Source: Lacibacter sp. H375
GTDB taxonomy: Bacteria; Bacteroidota; Bacteroidia; Chitinophagales; Chitinophagaceae
Reading direction: 5' to 3'
Length of the DNA stretch: 64,000 bases
NCBI RefSeq assembly: GCF_037892425.1
Contig: NZ_JBBKTT010000001.1
Location: forward strand, 682,001 to 746,000
The notes beneath the pieces are model-generated. The model worked only from the letters and a program-made list of their open reading frames with translations, searched no databases and was not told where the DNA came from. Positions 18,744 to 27,274 of this stretch are shown piece after piece; position 1 is the first letter of the stretch; the number at the start of each line of letters is the position of its first letter. The translations under genes and the position numbers were made by a program.

Positions 18744-19256
18744 ATGAAATTCTTAGCAATCGCATTTCTCTTTTTATCTCTCAACAGTTATTCACAAGTA
18801 CAGTACGAAGTTTCTAAAGATCCGCAGAACGGATTGAAAACATTGAAAGGCATTTTAAGCCGTGAGTTATTACTGAACGATGCTGAATTTGCATGGATGA
18901 AAAATGATATCAGCTGGTACAAACCAAATACTGATTGTGTTACAAATCTTACAGCAGTAAAAGATACTATACAGTTGCTGGTGTTTGTTGGAACATGGTG
19001 CGAAGATTCACAAATTGTATTTCCGCAACTGTTGAAAATGCTCGACCAGGTTGGGTTTAATATGAAACGTTTAACTGTAATTGGTATCGATCGACAAAAA
19101 ACAACTTTGGGTTCACTCACGCAGGCACTGGGTGTTAGCAAAGCACCCACAATTATGGTGTTGAAAGGCGGAAAAGAAGTTGGCCGTGTAGAAGAGTTTG
19201 GTAAATATGGAATTTACGACAAGGAACTGGCCGAGGTATTAGCGAAGGCAAAATAA
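18744..19256 (+). CDS. Secreted thioredoxin-fold protein with a single active-site cysteine
   Basis: A 170-residue protein with a signal peptide (MKFLAIAFLFLSLNSYS, cut near SYSQ). The thioredoxin fold spans about 70-165: a strand LLVFVGTWCEDSQIVFP, with C86 in a WCxxS arrangement, and the cis-proline segment SKAPTIMVLKGG. The usual second cysteine of CxxC is serine, so it cannot do ordinary dithiol exchange. A monothiol, glutathionylation-type or peroxidase-like role is possible, but this is inference. It starts 28 bases after the MerR stop codon and may share its transcript. A terminator follows at 19281-19306. Confidence 0.8.
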   Translation: MKFLAIAFLFLSLNSYSQVQYEVSKDPQNGLKTLKGILSRELLLNDAEFAWMKNDISWYKPNTDCVTNLTAVKDTIQLLVFVGTWCEDSQIVFPQLLKMLDQVGFNMKRLTVIGIDRQKTTLGSLTQALGVSKAPTIMVLKGGKEVGRVEEFGKYGIYDKELAEVLAKAK

Positions 19257-19280
19257 ATTCATCTGAAATCTCCTAATAGA

Positions 19281-19306
19281 AATGCAATCAGTTAACTGGT
19301 TGCATT
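19281..19306 (+). terminator. Terminator after the thioredoxin-fold gene
   Basis: aatgcaa (19281-19287) pairs with ttgcatt (19300-19306). The self-complementary cagttaactg forms the inner part. Five T residues follow at once on the plus strand. Confidence 0.85.
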
Positions 19307-19309
19307 TTT

Positions 19310-19843
19310 TTATGACTCCGGTTTCCACATTTTTTTTGTAAGGAAGTATTCAAAATTCAATTTCTCCGGTTCACCATGATAAGCAACAGAAATTTCTTTT
19401 TGCTTCACCGCACCAATTCTTCCGATGGCAATTTGTGAACGTGTATTGTTAGCACCAATATGAAAAAGAATCTTATCGACATATTGAAATGCATGATCGA
19501 TCATTAATGTTTTCATTGCCGGGTTATAAGCCTTGCCCCAAAACTTCCGTGCAATAAACGTATAACCGATGAGCAAAGAACTTTCAGTTTCATTATAGTC
19601 ATAAAAGCGTGAACTGCCTGCTACTCCACCGGTCAACTTATCAATAAGCAACAAAGCTCCTTTTGACTCCATGGCTCCTTCAAAATAGGTTTGAAATACT
19701 TCCCTTTTGTATCGGTCTTTGTTGGGATGCTGTTCCCATATCAAAGGATCTGATGCCACTGCATATAATCGTTCAAAATCATTTTGCTGCAATGGTTGCA
19801 ACAGGATCAGTTCATTTTCTAGAACAGGTTGTAAGTTGATCAT
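19310..19843 (-). CDS. GNAT-family N-acetyltransferase
   Basis: A 177-residue protein of the RimJ/RimL-like GNAT branch: MINLQPVLENELILLQPLQQ opens the fold and IGYTFIARKFWGKAYNPAMK is the acetyl-CoA-binding strand-helix, although the usual Q/RxxGxG/A loop is weak here. FHIGANNTRSQIAIGRIGAV is the typical N-x-x-S region near the end. The start at 19843 leaves 4 bases after the upstream mscS-like stop; the longer ORF would overlap that gene. It probably acetylates an amine on a small molecule or protein N-terminus, substrate unknown. Translational coupling to the channel gene looks likely. Confidence 0.87.
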   Translation of the reverse strand: MINLQPVLENELILLQPLQQNDFERLYAVASDPLIWEQHPNKDRYKREVFQTYFEGAMESKGALLLIDKLTGGVAGSSRFYDYNETESSLLIGYTFIARKFWGKAYNPAMKTLMIDHAFQYVDKILFHIGANNTRSQIAIGRIGAVKQKEISVAYHGEPEKLNFEYFLTKKMWKPES

Positions 19844-19847
19844 CGTT

Positions 19848-20915
19848 TTACGGTTGGTTGCCTGTGAACTCAATGCCAAGTCCTTCCATCATCCGCAGGA
19901 TATTTAAATTGATGGTTTGTTTAATCTCCTGGAAGAGTGCAAACTCAATGGTTTGTGTAAAATAGTCAACCTGAAGAATAAGTGATTTTGAACCAAGCTC
20001 GTTCAGTACAACTGTGCTGTTTTCAATTTCTTCCTGTTGCTGCAATAGCATTTCAATCTTACCGATCAGGTCGTCGATTTGTTTGGCTGTAGTTTTCACA
20101 TTTAACTCAAGACGTATCTCTGCTTTGCGTTGTGTGCGAAGCGTAAGGTTGTCAAGAATGCTATCCACCATTTTCTTGTTGGGCATTGTTAAGAACGTCT
20201 TTTGTTCTGTTCTGATGCGTGTGCTACGTAAGCCGATCTTTTCAACAGTACCTGTTACACCTTCTACTTTTACAAGATCACCTAAAGTAAATGGCTTATC
20301 AAAGAAGATGATGAATGATGCAATAAGGTTTTCAAGACTTTCTCTTGTAGCGAGTGCAACAGCTGCAGTAACAATACTCAGCCCTGTAATAAGACTTGAA
20401 ATGTCGAAGTTGAAAACAAACTTCGAAAACATGATAATGCCGATAATAATGGCAACCACTTTAAAAAAATCCCGGAAAAAAACAACCAGTTGATTATCGC
20501 TCTGGTCGGGTGTTTGATCAGCCTTTGCCTTAAACACCAGTGCAATAAAATCAATGAACCTGCGCAACAGTCGTATGAAGAACACAACAAGTATTGCTTT
20601 ACCGGTTGCTTCAATAATTTCTTTTGAGGTGATCTTATACAACTCAACATCAAGCACCGATGGAAAGTTGAGTTTATGAAACGAGAAGATAACCACCATC
20701 CACACCACAAACCACTCCATTGGTATCAACACCAATGCAATAAACTGTTGGCGGGTAACATATTTTTTTGCTCCCGGAAAAAAACCATACAGAAGCCCAC
20801 ACAAGAATCTTGATACAATTCCTTTCAATAAAAACATCGCCAGCAGAATACCAGCGATCCATAAATAACTGATGAGCGGGTTATCGAATACAAGCGTTTG
20901 CAAAAATTCAGGCAT
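19848..20915 (-). CDS. Small-conductance mechanosensitive channel (MscS family)
   Basis: A 355-residue inner-membrane protein with four or five TMs (about 14-34, 58-80, 105-125, 150-170) before the conserved pore helix and MscS beta domain. The segment SSLITGLSIVTAAVALATRE is the pore-lining TM3 with the small-residue packing of MscS, followed by SLENLIASFIIFFDKPFTLG and DLVKVEGVTGTVEKIGLRST. It opens under membrane tension to release solutes during hypo-osmotic shock. The ATG at 20915 is preferred over a TTG two codons earlier, which falls inside the -7 box (20919-20926). It is the first gene of a two-gene unit with the GNAT gene. Confidence 0.93.
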   Translation of the reverse strand: MPEFLQTLVFDNPLISYLWIAGILLAMFLLKGIVSRFLCGLLYGFFPGAKKYVTRQQFIALVLIPMEWFVVWMVVIFSFHKLNFPSVLDVELYKITSKEIIEATGKAILVVFFIRLLRRFIDFIALVFKAKADQTPDQSDNQLVVFFRDFFKVVAIIIGIIMFSKFVFNFDISSLITGLSIVTAAVALATRESLENLIASFIIFFDKPFTLGDLVKVEGVTGTVEKIGLRSTRIRTEQKTFLTMPNKKMVDSILDNLTLRTQRKAEIRLELNVKTTAKQIDDLIGKIEMLLQQQEEIENSTVVLNELGSKSLILQVDYFTQTIEFALFQEIKQTINLNILRMMEGLGIEFTGNQP

Positions 20916-20918
20916 ATG

Positions 20919-20926
20919 CAAAAATA
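20919..20926 (-). promoter_or_regulatory. -7 promoter box abutting the mscS-like start codon
   Basis: Minus strand TATTTTTG ends 3 bases before the ATG, which would place transcription start at or next to the A of ATG. Confidence 0.45.
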
Positions 20927-20949
20927 ATGTTCGGCAGATTTAATTGCGG

Positions 20950-21750
20950 TTAAAATGTGTAATGCAGAATTGCTCCGTTCTGCAACAGGTAAAAGTGGCC
21001 GGGCCTGATCACCGCTTTTTCCCTCACCTGTAAAAACGCAGGCAGGGTTAATTTCTTTTCGGTGAGTGTACCGGTTGTATAAGCCAGTAATTGCGGGCCA
21101 TCAATACCGACAATTGTTTTACCAAATATGGCAAGATCAGTAAGTCCTTTATAAGATATTTTGTTTTTAAATGAACCATAAATATCAAATACATAAATTC
21201 CTTTTTCAGGGTCGTAGAGATACACAAAACCATCCTGGTCGAAAATATGTGTTGGGTTGGGCACTTCATCGAAGATGATTCGGAAATCAACTGTCTCACT
21301 CAGCACCTTTCCATCTTCACCAATTTTTTTGAGTTTGCTTACCTGTTCATCATACACCCAAATATTGTTATCATAACTCTGTGCAATTGCTTTTGCCTGG
21401 AAAATGTCTTGCTTGCGCAAATCAATGGTATTAACGCTGTTTAAAAAACGATCAAGCACAACTACCGTTGCAAAGCTTTTATAATAAAGCAATACTTTCA
21501 ACGGATTGGTTGCATCAATGGAATAAAGTTTGCCATACCTGCGCACATCATTGAACACACCCATTGAATCACCATTTGCATTCAGTTTCTTAAGCTGATT
21601 GTTTTTTGAAAGCAGGTAATAGTTGCCGAGATTATCAATGCTGAAATCGATGTATTCACCTTCCACCGTTTTTACTTCTGTAAACACAGCATTTTGCGCA
21701 ACACAAAAGTTTGCCAAGAGAAAACAGGTTATGGAAAGGACGAGTCTCAT
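20950..21750 (-). CDS. Secreted protein of unknown function, propeller-like
   Basis: A 266-residue protein with a signal peptide (MRLVLSITCFLLANFCVAQ, cut near VAQ-N). The rest is nearly all beta with repeated blade-like units: DFSIDNLGNYYLLSKNNQLK, AKAIAQSYDNNIWVYDEQVS and THIFDQDGFVYLYDPEKGIY. This suggests a beta-propeller, perhaps six-bladed. No catalytic motif is recognised. Its ATG overlaps the lpxH stop codon by 4 bases (21747-21750), so it is translationally coupled to lipid A synthesis; whether it works there is unknown. Confidence 0.75.
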   Translation of the reverse strand: MRLVLSITCFLLANFCVAQNAVFTEVKTVEGEYIDFSIDNLGNYYLLSKNNQLKKLNANGDSMGVFNDVRRYGKLYSIDATNPLKVLLYYKSFATVVVLDRFLNSVNTIDLRKQDIFQAKAIAQSYDNNIWVYDEQVSKLKKIGEDGKVLSETVDFRIIFDEVPNPTHIFDQDGFVYLYDPEKGIYVFDIYGSFKNKISYKGLTDLAIFGKTIVGIDGPQLLAYTTGTLTEKKLTLPAFLQVREKAVIRPGHFYLLQNGAILHYTF

Positions 21751-22505
21751 TTTTTATAATAAATCAGTTCAAGTTGTTCACCATCAAACGATGCATAGCT
21801 GAAATAACGTATCCAATCGCCGAGGTTTATATAACGGCTTTTATCAGAAAGACGAAAATCAATGGGCAGGTGTCTATGTCCAAACACAAAAAAATCAACT
21901 TTTTTTTGCTGCAACACCTCTTTGCTGTAAACTATGAGCCATTCATTGTCTTCGCCTAAGAACTTTTCTTCGGTTGCGCCTGTTTGTGCACGGCTTCTCC
22001 GGCTGAGATAATTGGCTAAGCCAACACCAACGTATGGCGGCAGAATACCAAAAAGCCATTGGCAAACAGGATTACGAAAAACCTTCTTCAGCATTTTATA
22101 CCCATGATCGCCGGGACCTAATCCATCACCATGACCAATCAAAAATGATTTACCTGCAAACTCAAATTCCTTTGGTTCATGATAAACCGGGATGTTCAGT
22201 TCTTTCTGCAAATAATCGTTCATCCACATATCATGATTGCCAACAAAGAAATGAATCGGTATTCCTGCATCAGTTAACTCAGCCAGCTTTCCCAGCAATC
22301 GTACATAACCTTTGGGAACCACTGTGCGATATTCATACCAGAAATCAAACATATCACCCACAATAAAAATAACCGCAGCATTGTGTTTGATCTCATCTAA
22401 AAACTGAACGATCTTTTTTTCACGAACAAGACTCTGTTCATAGTTGGGTGCCCCCAAATGAAAATCGGAAAGAAAATATATTTTTTTACCGGGAGGAAGT
22501 TGCAT
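21747..22505 (-). CDS. lpxH: UDP-2,3-diacylglucosamine diphosphatase
   Basis: A 252-residue calcineurin-like phosphoesterase. LpxH hydrolyses UDP-2,3-diacylglucosamine to lipid X and UMP at the inner face of the inner membrane, a committed step of lipid A synthesis. Metal-binding motifs are all present: YFLSDFHLGAP (DxH), FIVGDMFDFW (GD), FFVGNHDMW (GNHD), LIGHGDGLG (GHxD) and FVFGHRHLP (GHxH). The ATG at 22505 is chosen; the ORF also has a TTG one codon earlier, inside the -7 box. It is coupled to the downstream propeller-like gene and follows the gamma-glutamylcyclotransferase-like gene by 34 bases. Confidence 0.93.
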   Translation of the reverse strand: MQLPPGKKIYFLSDFHLGAPNYEQSLVREKKIVQFLDEIKHNAAVIFIVGDMFDFWYEYRTVVPKGYVRLLGKLAELTDAGIPIHFFVGNHDMWMNDYLQKELNIPVYHEPKEFEFAGKSFLIGHGDGLGPGDHGYKMLKKVFRNPVCQWLFGILPPYVGVGLANYLSRRSRAQTGATEEKFLGEDNEWLIVYSKEVLQQKKVDFFVFGHRHLPIDFRLSDKSRYINLGDWIRYFSYASFDGEQLELIYYKK

Positions 22506-22509
22506 CAAA

Positions 22510-22517
22510 CAAATATA
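22510..22517 (-). promoter_or_regulatory. -7 promoter box abutting the lpxH start codon
   Basis: Minus strand TATATTTG, ending 4 bases before the lpxH ATG. Confidence 0.45.
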
Positions 22518-22539
22518 AAGAAGCTGCGGAACACCGTTG

Positions 22540-22965
22540 CTATTTTGCTTTTTGCCTCATGTATTCAAGCACATCGCCACTTTCAATAACAGGCTTATCT
22601 GTTACATCGCACTTATACCAATAGATCCACGCAGAAAACTCGCCATTATCAGTGTACACGGTTGTGAGTGCCCGTTCGTATAACTGCACTTCACCTTCTT
22701 CGGGATGCACTCCTTCATAATCATCTAACTGGCTGATGGCCCAGTCGAATTCATCGGGTGAATTGGCTTCATACAATTCGCCAATAATAAAATGATCATC
22801 TGTAGTTGGTAATGCGGCGGGATATTCACCAAGATCATACAACTTGCCTTTCACTTTTCCATCGGCAAGGTGCTTAAAGTAAGGAGCGATATATTGAAAA
22901 GCAGGGCCATGAAAACCTCTGCGTAAACTTCCGTAAACAAATATTAATTGTATGGCATTATTCAT
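22540..22965 (-). CDS. Gamma-glutamylcyclotransferase-like (AIG2/GGCT) protein
   Basis: A 141-residue single-domain protein. The GGCT fold signature IFVYGSLRRGF lies at residues 8-18, followed by GKVKGKLYDLGEYPAALPT, the strand that lines the pocket, and QLDDYEGV. Members cyclise gamma-glutamyl amines to 5-oxoproline or act on related gamma-glutamyl or amino-sugar-like substrates. The substrate here cannot be deduced. It lies upstream of lpxH on the same strand. Confidence 0.86.
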   Translation of the reverse strand: MNNAIQLIFVYGSLRRGFHGPAFQYIAPYFKHLADGKVKGKLYDLGEYPAALPTTDDHFIIGELYEANSPDEFDWAISQLDDYEGVHPEEGEVQLYERALTTVYTDNGEFSAWIYWYKCDVTDKPVIESGDVLEYMRQKAK

Positions 22966-22981
22966 GCCTTAAAGATACAAA

Positions 22982-23130
22982 GTGCGGGGCACAAGGAATG
23001 AAAATCCAATGTCCAAATAGCAATATCCAAGAATAAAGAATCAGGGTGCAAGGCACAAGAGAAGAGACGAAAAGACATGAAAGAAAATCCACTAAGAAAA
23101 ATCCAAATCCCAAATATCAAATTACCAATT
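22982..23130. repeat. Degenerate intergenic repeat region (aaatcc/gcacaag words)
   Basis: Two copies of gtgcNNggcacaag lie at 22982-22995 and 23046-23059, each followed by words of the form aatcca/aatatcca/aaatccc. It fills most of the gap between the LUD and GGCT-like genes and has no open frame worth calling. Confidence 0.55.
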
Positions 23131-23139
23131 CCTGAAACT

Positions 23140-23775
23140 CTATCCATCAATCAAAAACACATACACTTCCTTGGGACCATGCACACCCACCACCAAAGTT
23201 TTTTCAATATCAGCAGTACGGCTGGGGCCGGTTGCAAAACTGATGAAGGACGGCAACTGACCATTGTACTTTTCACGAAGTGCAAGCAATGCATCTTTGA
23301 GATCATACACTAACTGGCTGCTGTAAGCGATGCAAACATGAATAGGTGCATACACACTTGTAGTACGTCCACTTTCATTAGCTGTGCTCAATACCATTGT
23401 GCCCGTGCGACTCACCAATAATTCGCAAGTAGTTAAACTCACATCCGAATCGGCCAGGTTATTATGAAAATTGATCGCTAATTTTTGCTGTTTAAAAATG
23501 TCGATCAGCTTTTGCTCTCTGCAAACCACTTTATCCCATTTACGGGTGGCGGCCAAATGCAGGAGTTGATCAGCCATATCCTGCTCATCAGCACAAAATG
23601 CAAACCTGCCTTGTAGCTTAGTAAACTCCTGTGCAAACTGCACAGCCATATCATCAACCGGTGGTTGAAATACGCTGCTGTTTCCTTCACTATGGGGAAA
23701 AGGAACAGGCACCGGATGACTCAGTGCCTGTCTTATTTTTTTCAGAATATTTTCCTTTGCGGGAGAAATGCTCAT
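23140..23775 (-). CDS. LUD-domain (LutC-like) protein
   Basis: A 211-residue protein of the LUD/DUF162 family: KENILKKIRQAL at the start, LLVSRTGTMVLSTANESGR (the core loop) and ISFATGPSRTADIEKTLVVG with GVHGPKEVYVFLID at the end. In lactate-utilisation operons LutC works with LutA/LutB, but no lutAB is here. Instead the gene follows ftsH by only 5 bases, so a role outside lactate oxidation is possible. Cytosolic, no TM. Confidence 0.9.
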   Translation of the reverse strand: MSISPAKENILKKIRQALSHPVPVPFPHSEGNSSVFQPPVDDMAVQFAQEFTKLQGRFAFCADEQDMADQLLHLAATRKWDKVVCREQKLIDIFKQQKLAINFHNNLADSDVSLTTCELLVSRTGTMVLSTANESGRTTSVYAPIHVCIAYSSQLVYDLKDALLALREKYNGQLPSFISFATGPSRTADIEKTLVVGVHGPKEVYVFLIDG

Positions 23776-23780
23776 ACTGA

Positions 23781-25829
23781 TTATAATGATTCTTTCAAGT
23801 CACGACCTTCCTTGTCAACATTTGCGGCATGCATCACCGGAACGTTATCTTCATCCAACAACTTCTTATGTTCAAACGGACGCTTACCGATCAATGCTTC
23901 CACATCACTTTGGAACAACACTTCTTTTTCCAATAAAGCCTTCGCCAGTTTTTCAACATCTTCCTTTTTCTCAGTAAGTAATGCCTTCGTGCGTAAATAT
24001 GCAGAATCGATAAGCAAACGAACTTCGTTATCGATCATCTCTGCTGTTTTCTCGCTATAAGGTTTTGTGAATGTTTGTTCCTGGTTAGGATCGTAATAGC
24101 TGATGTTACCCAGCTTATCGTTCATACCGTACACGGTGATCATTGAATAAGCAATACGTGTGATCTGTTGCAGATCATTGCTTGCCCCTGTTGAAATTTT
24201 ACCGAAGAAAATATCTTCACTTGCACGGCCGCCAAGGGTCATACAGATCTGATCGTTCAACTGTTCGATGTTATAGAGATACTGTTCTTTTGGTGTGTAT
24301 TGCGCATAACCCAACGCAGCCGTTCCTCTTGGAACGATGGTTACTTTTAATAACGGGTAGGCATGTTCTAAATACCAACCGCATATTGCATGACCAGCTT
24401 CGTGGTAAGCAATGATCTCTTTTTCCTCGGGGCTGATGAGTTTGTTCTTCTTTTCCAAACCACCGATTACACGATCAATGGCATCCTGGAAATCGCTCAT
24501 ATCAACAGCCGCTTTTCCTTTACGTGCAGCGATCAATGCTGCTTCGTTACAAACGTTGGCAATATCTGCACCGGCAAAACCCGGTGTTTGTTCAGCCAGT
24601 TTATGAATATCGAGTGTTTCAGAAATTTTGATTGGTTTCAGATGCACTTTAAAGATCTGTTCACGACCTTTTACATCCGGACGGTCAATAGAGATTTGTC
24701 TGTCGAAACGACCCGGACGTAACAACGCAGGATCCAATACATCAGGACGGTTTGTTGCCGCAAGGATAATGATACCGGTATCGCCACCAAATCCATCCAT
24801 TTCAACCAGCAACTGGTTCAATGTATTTTCACGTTCGTCGTTACTTACAATGGCGTTTCTTCCACGGGCACGACCAATTGCATCGATCTCATCAATGAAG
24901 ATGATACAAGGTGCTTTTTCTCTTGCCTGTTTGAACAAATCACGCACACGGCTCGCACCCACACCCACAAACATTTCCACGAAATCGGAACCACTGATGC
25001 TGAAGAAAGGCACTTGCGCTTCACCCGCCATGGCTTTTGCTAGCAATGTTTTACCTGTACCGGGAGGGCCTACCAGCAATGCGCCTTTTGGAATTTTACC
25101 ACCGAGTGCAGTGTATTTCTTAGGTTGTTTCAGGAAATCAACGATCTCCATCACTTCCACTTTTGCTTCATCTAAACCAGCCACATCCTGAAAGGTTACG
25201 TTTACTCTTGTTCCTTTTTCAAACAACTGGGCTTTTGATTTGCCGATATTGAAAATACCGCCACCACCGGGGCCAGCCCCGCCACCACTGTTCATCTTAC
25301 GCATGAGTAAAACCCAAAGGCCTATCAATACAAGAATGGGAAGGAGTAAACTGATAAGAGGGCTTAACCAGTTCTCATCGGTACTGTAACTGGCAATCGG
25401 CTTACCAGTCACCGCTGTATTTGTGGTAATGATTTGCTGAATACGTTTATCAAACTCTTTATGATCTGCAACCGTAAACTCAAAGTTGAGCGGTTTGGTT
25501 TTATCGATCTTCACCTTAGCTTCTCTTGCTGTTACGATCTTAATGATAGCCGGATCGTTTGCTGCTTCCGTTTTAAGTGTAACCCTTACAACGTCCTTAT
25601 TTCGTACAATGGTGTATTTCTCAACATAGCCTTTCATGAGCATGCTGTCCTCAAATACAACTTGTGAAGTGGGAATGGCGTCGGGTGTAATGCCACGGTA
25701 TAGATTAAAGCCGATCAACACGGCAGCGATTAATGCATAGAGCCAGTAAATATTAAAACGAAACGGTTTACGTCCGTCTTTCTTATCACCGCCGCTATTG
25801 TCTGTATTATTTCCTTGGTTCAAACTCAT
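23781..25829 (-). CDS. ftsH: ATP-dependent zinc metalloprotease FtsH
   Basis: A 682-residue membrane AAA protease. Two TMs (about 25-44 and 155-176) flank a small periplasmic domain. A glycine-rich linker follows (179-191). The AAA module has Walker A GPPGTGKT (254-261), Walker [12 protein letters not shown], the pore loop MFVGVG and the [12 protein letters not shown]. The M41 protease domain has the zinc site HEAGH (476-480). It degrades unfolded membrane proteins and regulators such as LpxC in other bacteria. Gene order is rsfS, ftsH, LUD on the minus strand. Confidence 0.97.
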   Translation of the reverse strand: MSLNQGNNTDNSGGDKKDGRKPFRFNIYWLYALIAAVLIGFNLYRGITPDAIPTSQVVFEDSMLMKGYVEKYTIVRNKDVVRVTLKTEAANDPAIIKIVTAREAKVKIDKTKPLNFEFTVADHKEFDKRIQQIITTNTAVTGKPIASYSTDENWLSPLISLLLPILVLIGLWVLLMRKMNSGGGAGPGGGGIFNIGKSKAQLFEKGTRVNVTFQDVAGLDEAKVEVMEIVDFLKQPKKYTALGGKIPKGALLVGPPGTGKTLLAKAMAGEAQVPFFSISGSDFVEMFVGVGASRVRDLFKQAREKAPCIIFIDEIDAIGRARGRNAIVSNDERENTLNQLLVEMDGFGGDTGIIILAATNRPDVLDPALLRPGRFDRQISIDRPDVKGREQIFKVHLKPIKISETLDIHKLAEQTPGFAGADIANVCNEAALIAARKGKAAVDMSDFQDAIDRVIGGLEKKNKLISPEEKEIIAYHEAGHAICGWYLEHAYPLLKVTIVPRGTAALGYAQYTPKEQYLYNIEQLNDQICMTLGGRASEDIFFGKISTGASNDLQQITRIAYSMITVYGMNDKLGNISYYDPNQEQTFTKPYSEKTAEMIDNEVRLLIDSAYLRTKALLTEKKEDVEKLAKALLEKEVLFQSDVEALIGKRPFEHKKLLDEDNVPVMHAANVDKEGRDLKESL

Positions 25830-25922
25830 CTTGTTGTTTTTTTCCCGTCTGTGGGATTTCAGATAGTATTACAAATAAATGGCTAAATGTTTCGGGTGCT
25901 TTGTTAATTTATTCCTGCGGCA

Positions 25923-26333
25923 TTATTCATGGTCGGCAGCTGCAGCATCACTCCACATTTCTTCAAGCCGGTAAAATTTTCGTGTTTCGGGGTGAAAAAT
26001 ATGCACCACCACGTTTACATAATCCACCAATACCCATTGCAAGGCATTCATCCCTTCATGACGGTAAGGACCTTCGCCACATTCTTCTTTCACCAGGTAT
26101 TCAACATGGTCGGCAATTGCTTTTACCTGTGTGGTACTGCTTGCTTCGCAGATGATGAAAAAATCTGAAACGGCTTCCGGTATCTTCCGCAAATCGAGGC
26201 TAATAACATTTTCACCCTTTTTTTCCTGGATGGCCCGAATGATCGTTTTAAATAATTTGCTGTTTCGGTTAATGCGTGCCGTAGTGCTTTTAGAATCCTT
26301 GCTCCGGTTATTTAAGAGAGATAAAGTACTCAA
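25923..26333 (-). CDS. rsfS: Ribosome silencing factor RsfS
   Basis: A 136-residue protein. The RsfS/Iojap domain spans about 27-125: ISLDLRKIPEAVSDFFIICE, STTQVKAIADHV and WVLVDYVNVVVHIFHPETRKFYRLEEMW. It binds ribosomal protein uL14 and blocks subunit joining in starvation. The first codon is TTG (26331-26333). No in-frame ATG lies upstream before the stop, and the next internal ATG (residue 95) would delete most of the domain, so a TTG start is required by the sequence. The N-terminal 25 residues are basic and Ser/Thr-rich. It is divergent from birA. Confidence 0.92.
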   Translation of the reverse strand: MSTLSLLNNRSKDSKSTTARINRNSKLFKTIIRAIQEKKGENVISLDLRKIPEAVSDFFIICEASSTTQVKAIADHVEYLVKEECGEGPYRHEGMNALQWVLVDYVNVVVHIFHPETRKFYRLEEMWSDAAAADHE

Positions 26334-26434
26334 TCGCTTGGTGGTTTAATGAATAAATCTGTTTTTTGCTAACGACGTTTCATCGCAGCTTTTTACTTTT
26401 TAATTTGTCCAAAATTAGTCAATCTTCAGTAACC

Positions 26435-27175
26435 ATGCTTCCTAAAAAATCAGATAACTTATGGATTGAGCTTCCTTCAGTGGACAGTACCAACAACTAT
26501 GCCATGGGGCTGATACATGAAGGACTGGCACAGCATGGTTTAACCGTTCGTACCGCCCACCAAACCAAGGGAAAAGGACAAAGAGGTAAAGTTTGGGAAA
26601 CCGAACCCGGCGCCAACCTCAGTTTCTCCATTATTGTGAAACCTGGATTGCTTCTTACCCAAAGTTTTCAATTGCTGGCGGCTACTGCTTTGGCTGTGAG
26701 AGATGAATTGGAGAAAGTTTTAGGCGATGAAACAAAAATTAAATGGCCCAACGATCTTTACTGGCGTGACAGAAAGACAGGGGGAATTCTTATTGAAAAC
26801 GTTGTTCGTGGCAGCCAATGGCAATGGGCCGTGATCGGCATTGGCATCAACGTCAATCAAACCGAATTCAAAGGGCTCAAAAATCCTGTTTCCATAAAAC
26901 AAGTAACAGGAAAAGATTTTGATGTGCTTCAATTGGCGCATTGCATACAAAAAGCAGTTTTAAAGGAATGTGATCATCTGCAGCAGCAGGGCTTTGCCGG
27001 CATTTTTGAAACCTATAATCGTCAACTCTATAAACTGCAGCAACCCGTTCGGTTAAAGAAAGAAAGCCGCATTCTATCAACTAATGTGAAAGGGGTAAAT
27101 TCAACAGGCCAGTTAATTACGGGCATTGATGTGGAAGAATGCTTTGATTTTGGCGAAGTGGAATGGCTTCTTTGA
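26435..27175 (+). CDS. birA: Biotin--[acetyl-CoA-carboxylase] ligase
   Basis: A 246-residue monofunctional (group I) biotin protein ligase with no N-terminal helix-turn-helix, so it should not repress a biotin operon. The start at 26435 (MLPKKSDNLWIELPSVDSTN) fits the family. Motifs: VDSTNNYAM, the biotinyl-AMP loop KGKGQRGKVWETEPGANLSF, KWPNDLYWRDRKTGGILIEN and VIGIGINVNQ. The C-terminal SH3-like domain ends with DFGEVEWLL. It attaches biotin to the BCCP of acyl-CoA carboxylases. Confidence 0.95.
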   Translation: MLPKKSDNLWIELPSVDSTNNYAMGLIHEGLAQHGLTVRTAHQTKGKGQRGKVWETEPGANLSFSIIVKPGLLLTQSFQLLAATALAVRDELEKVLGDETKIKWPNDLYWRDRKTGGILIENVVRGSQWQWAVIGIGINVNQTEFKGLKNPVSIKQVTGKDFDVLQLAHCIQKAVLKECDHLQQQGFAGIFETYNRQLYKLQQPVRLKKESRILSTNVKGVNSTGQLITGIDVEECFDFGEVEWLL

Positions 27176-27225
27176 GATTTATTGAATTTTTAATGAGTTC
27201 ATTTTTTCTAAGTCCTAACGGATGT

Positions 27226-27233
27226 TACCTTTG
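27226..27233 (+). promoter_or_regulatory. -7 promoter box for isocitrate dehydrogenase
   Basis: TACCTTTG, perfect TAnnTTTG followed by CG, 41 bases before the ATG. Confidence 0.5.
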
Positions 27234-27274
27234 CGACTCTCGATAATCATCAGACTAAATTAAAATAATAACAC

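Noticed and set aside
22962-23150. 62-codon minus-strand ORF before the GGCT-like gene
   Set aside because: It is generated by the degenerate repeat text (FGIW-type words) and has no family character.
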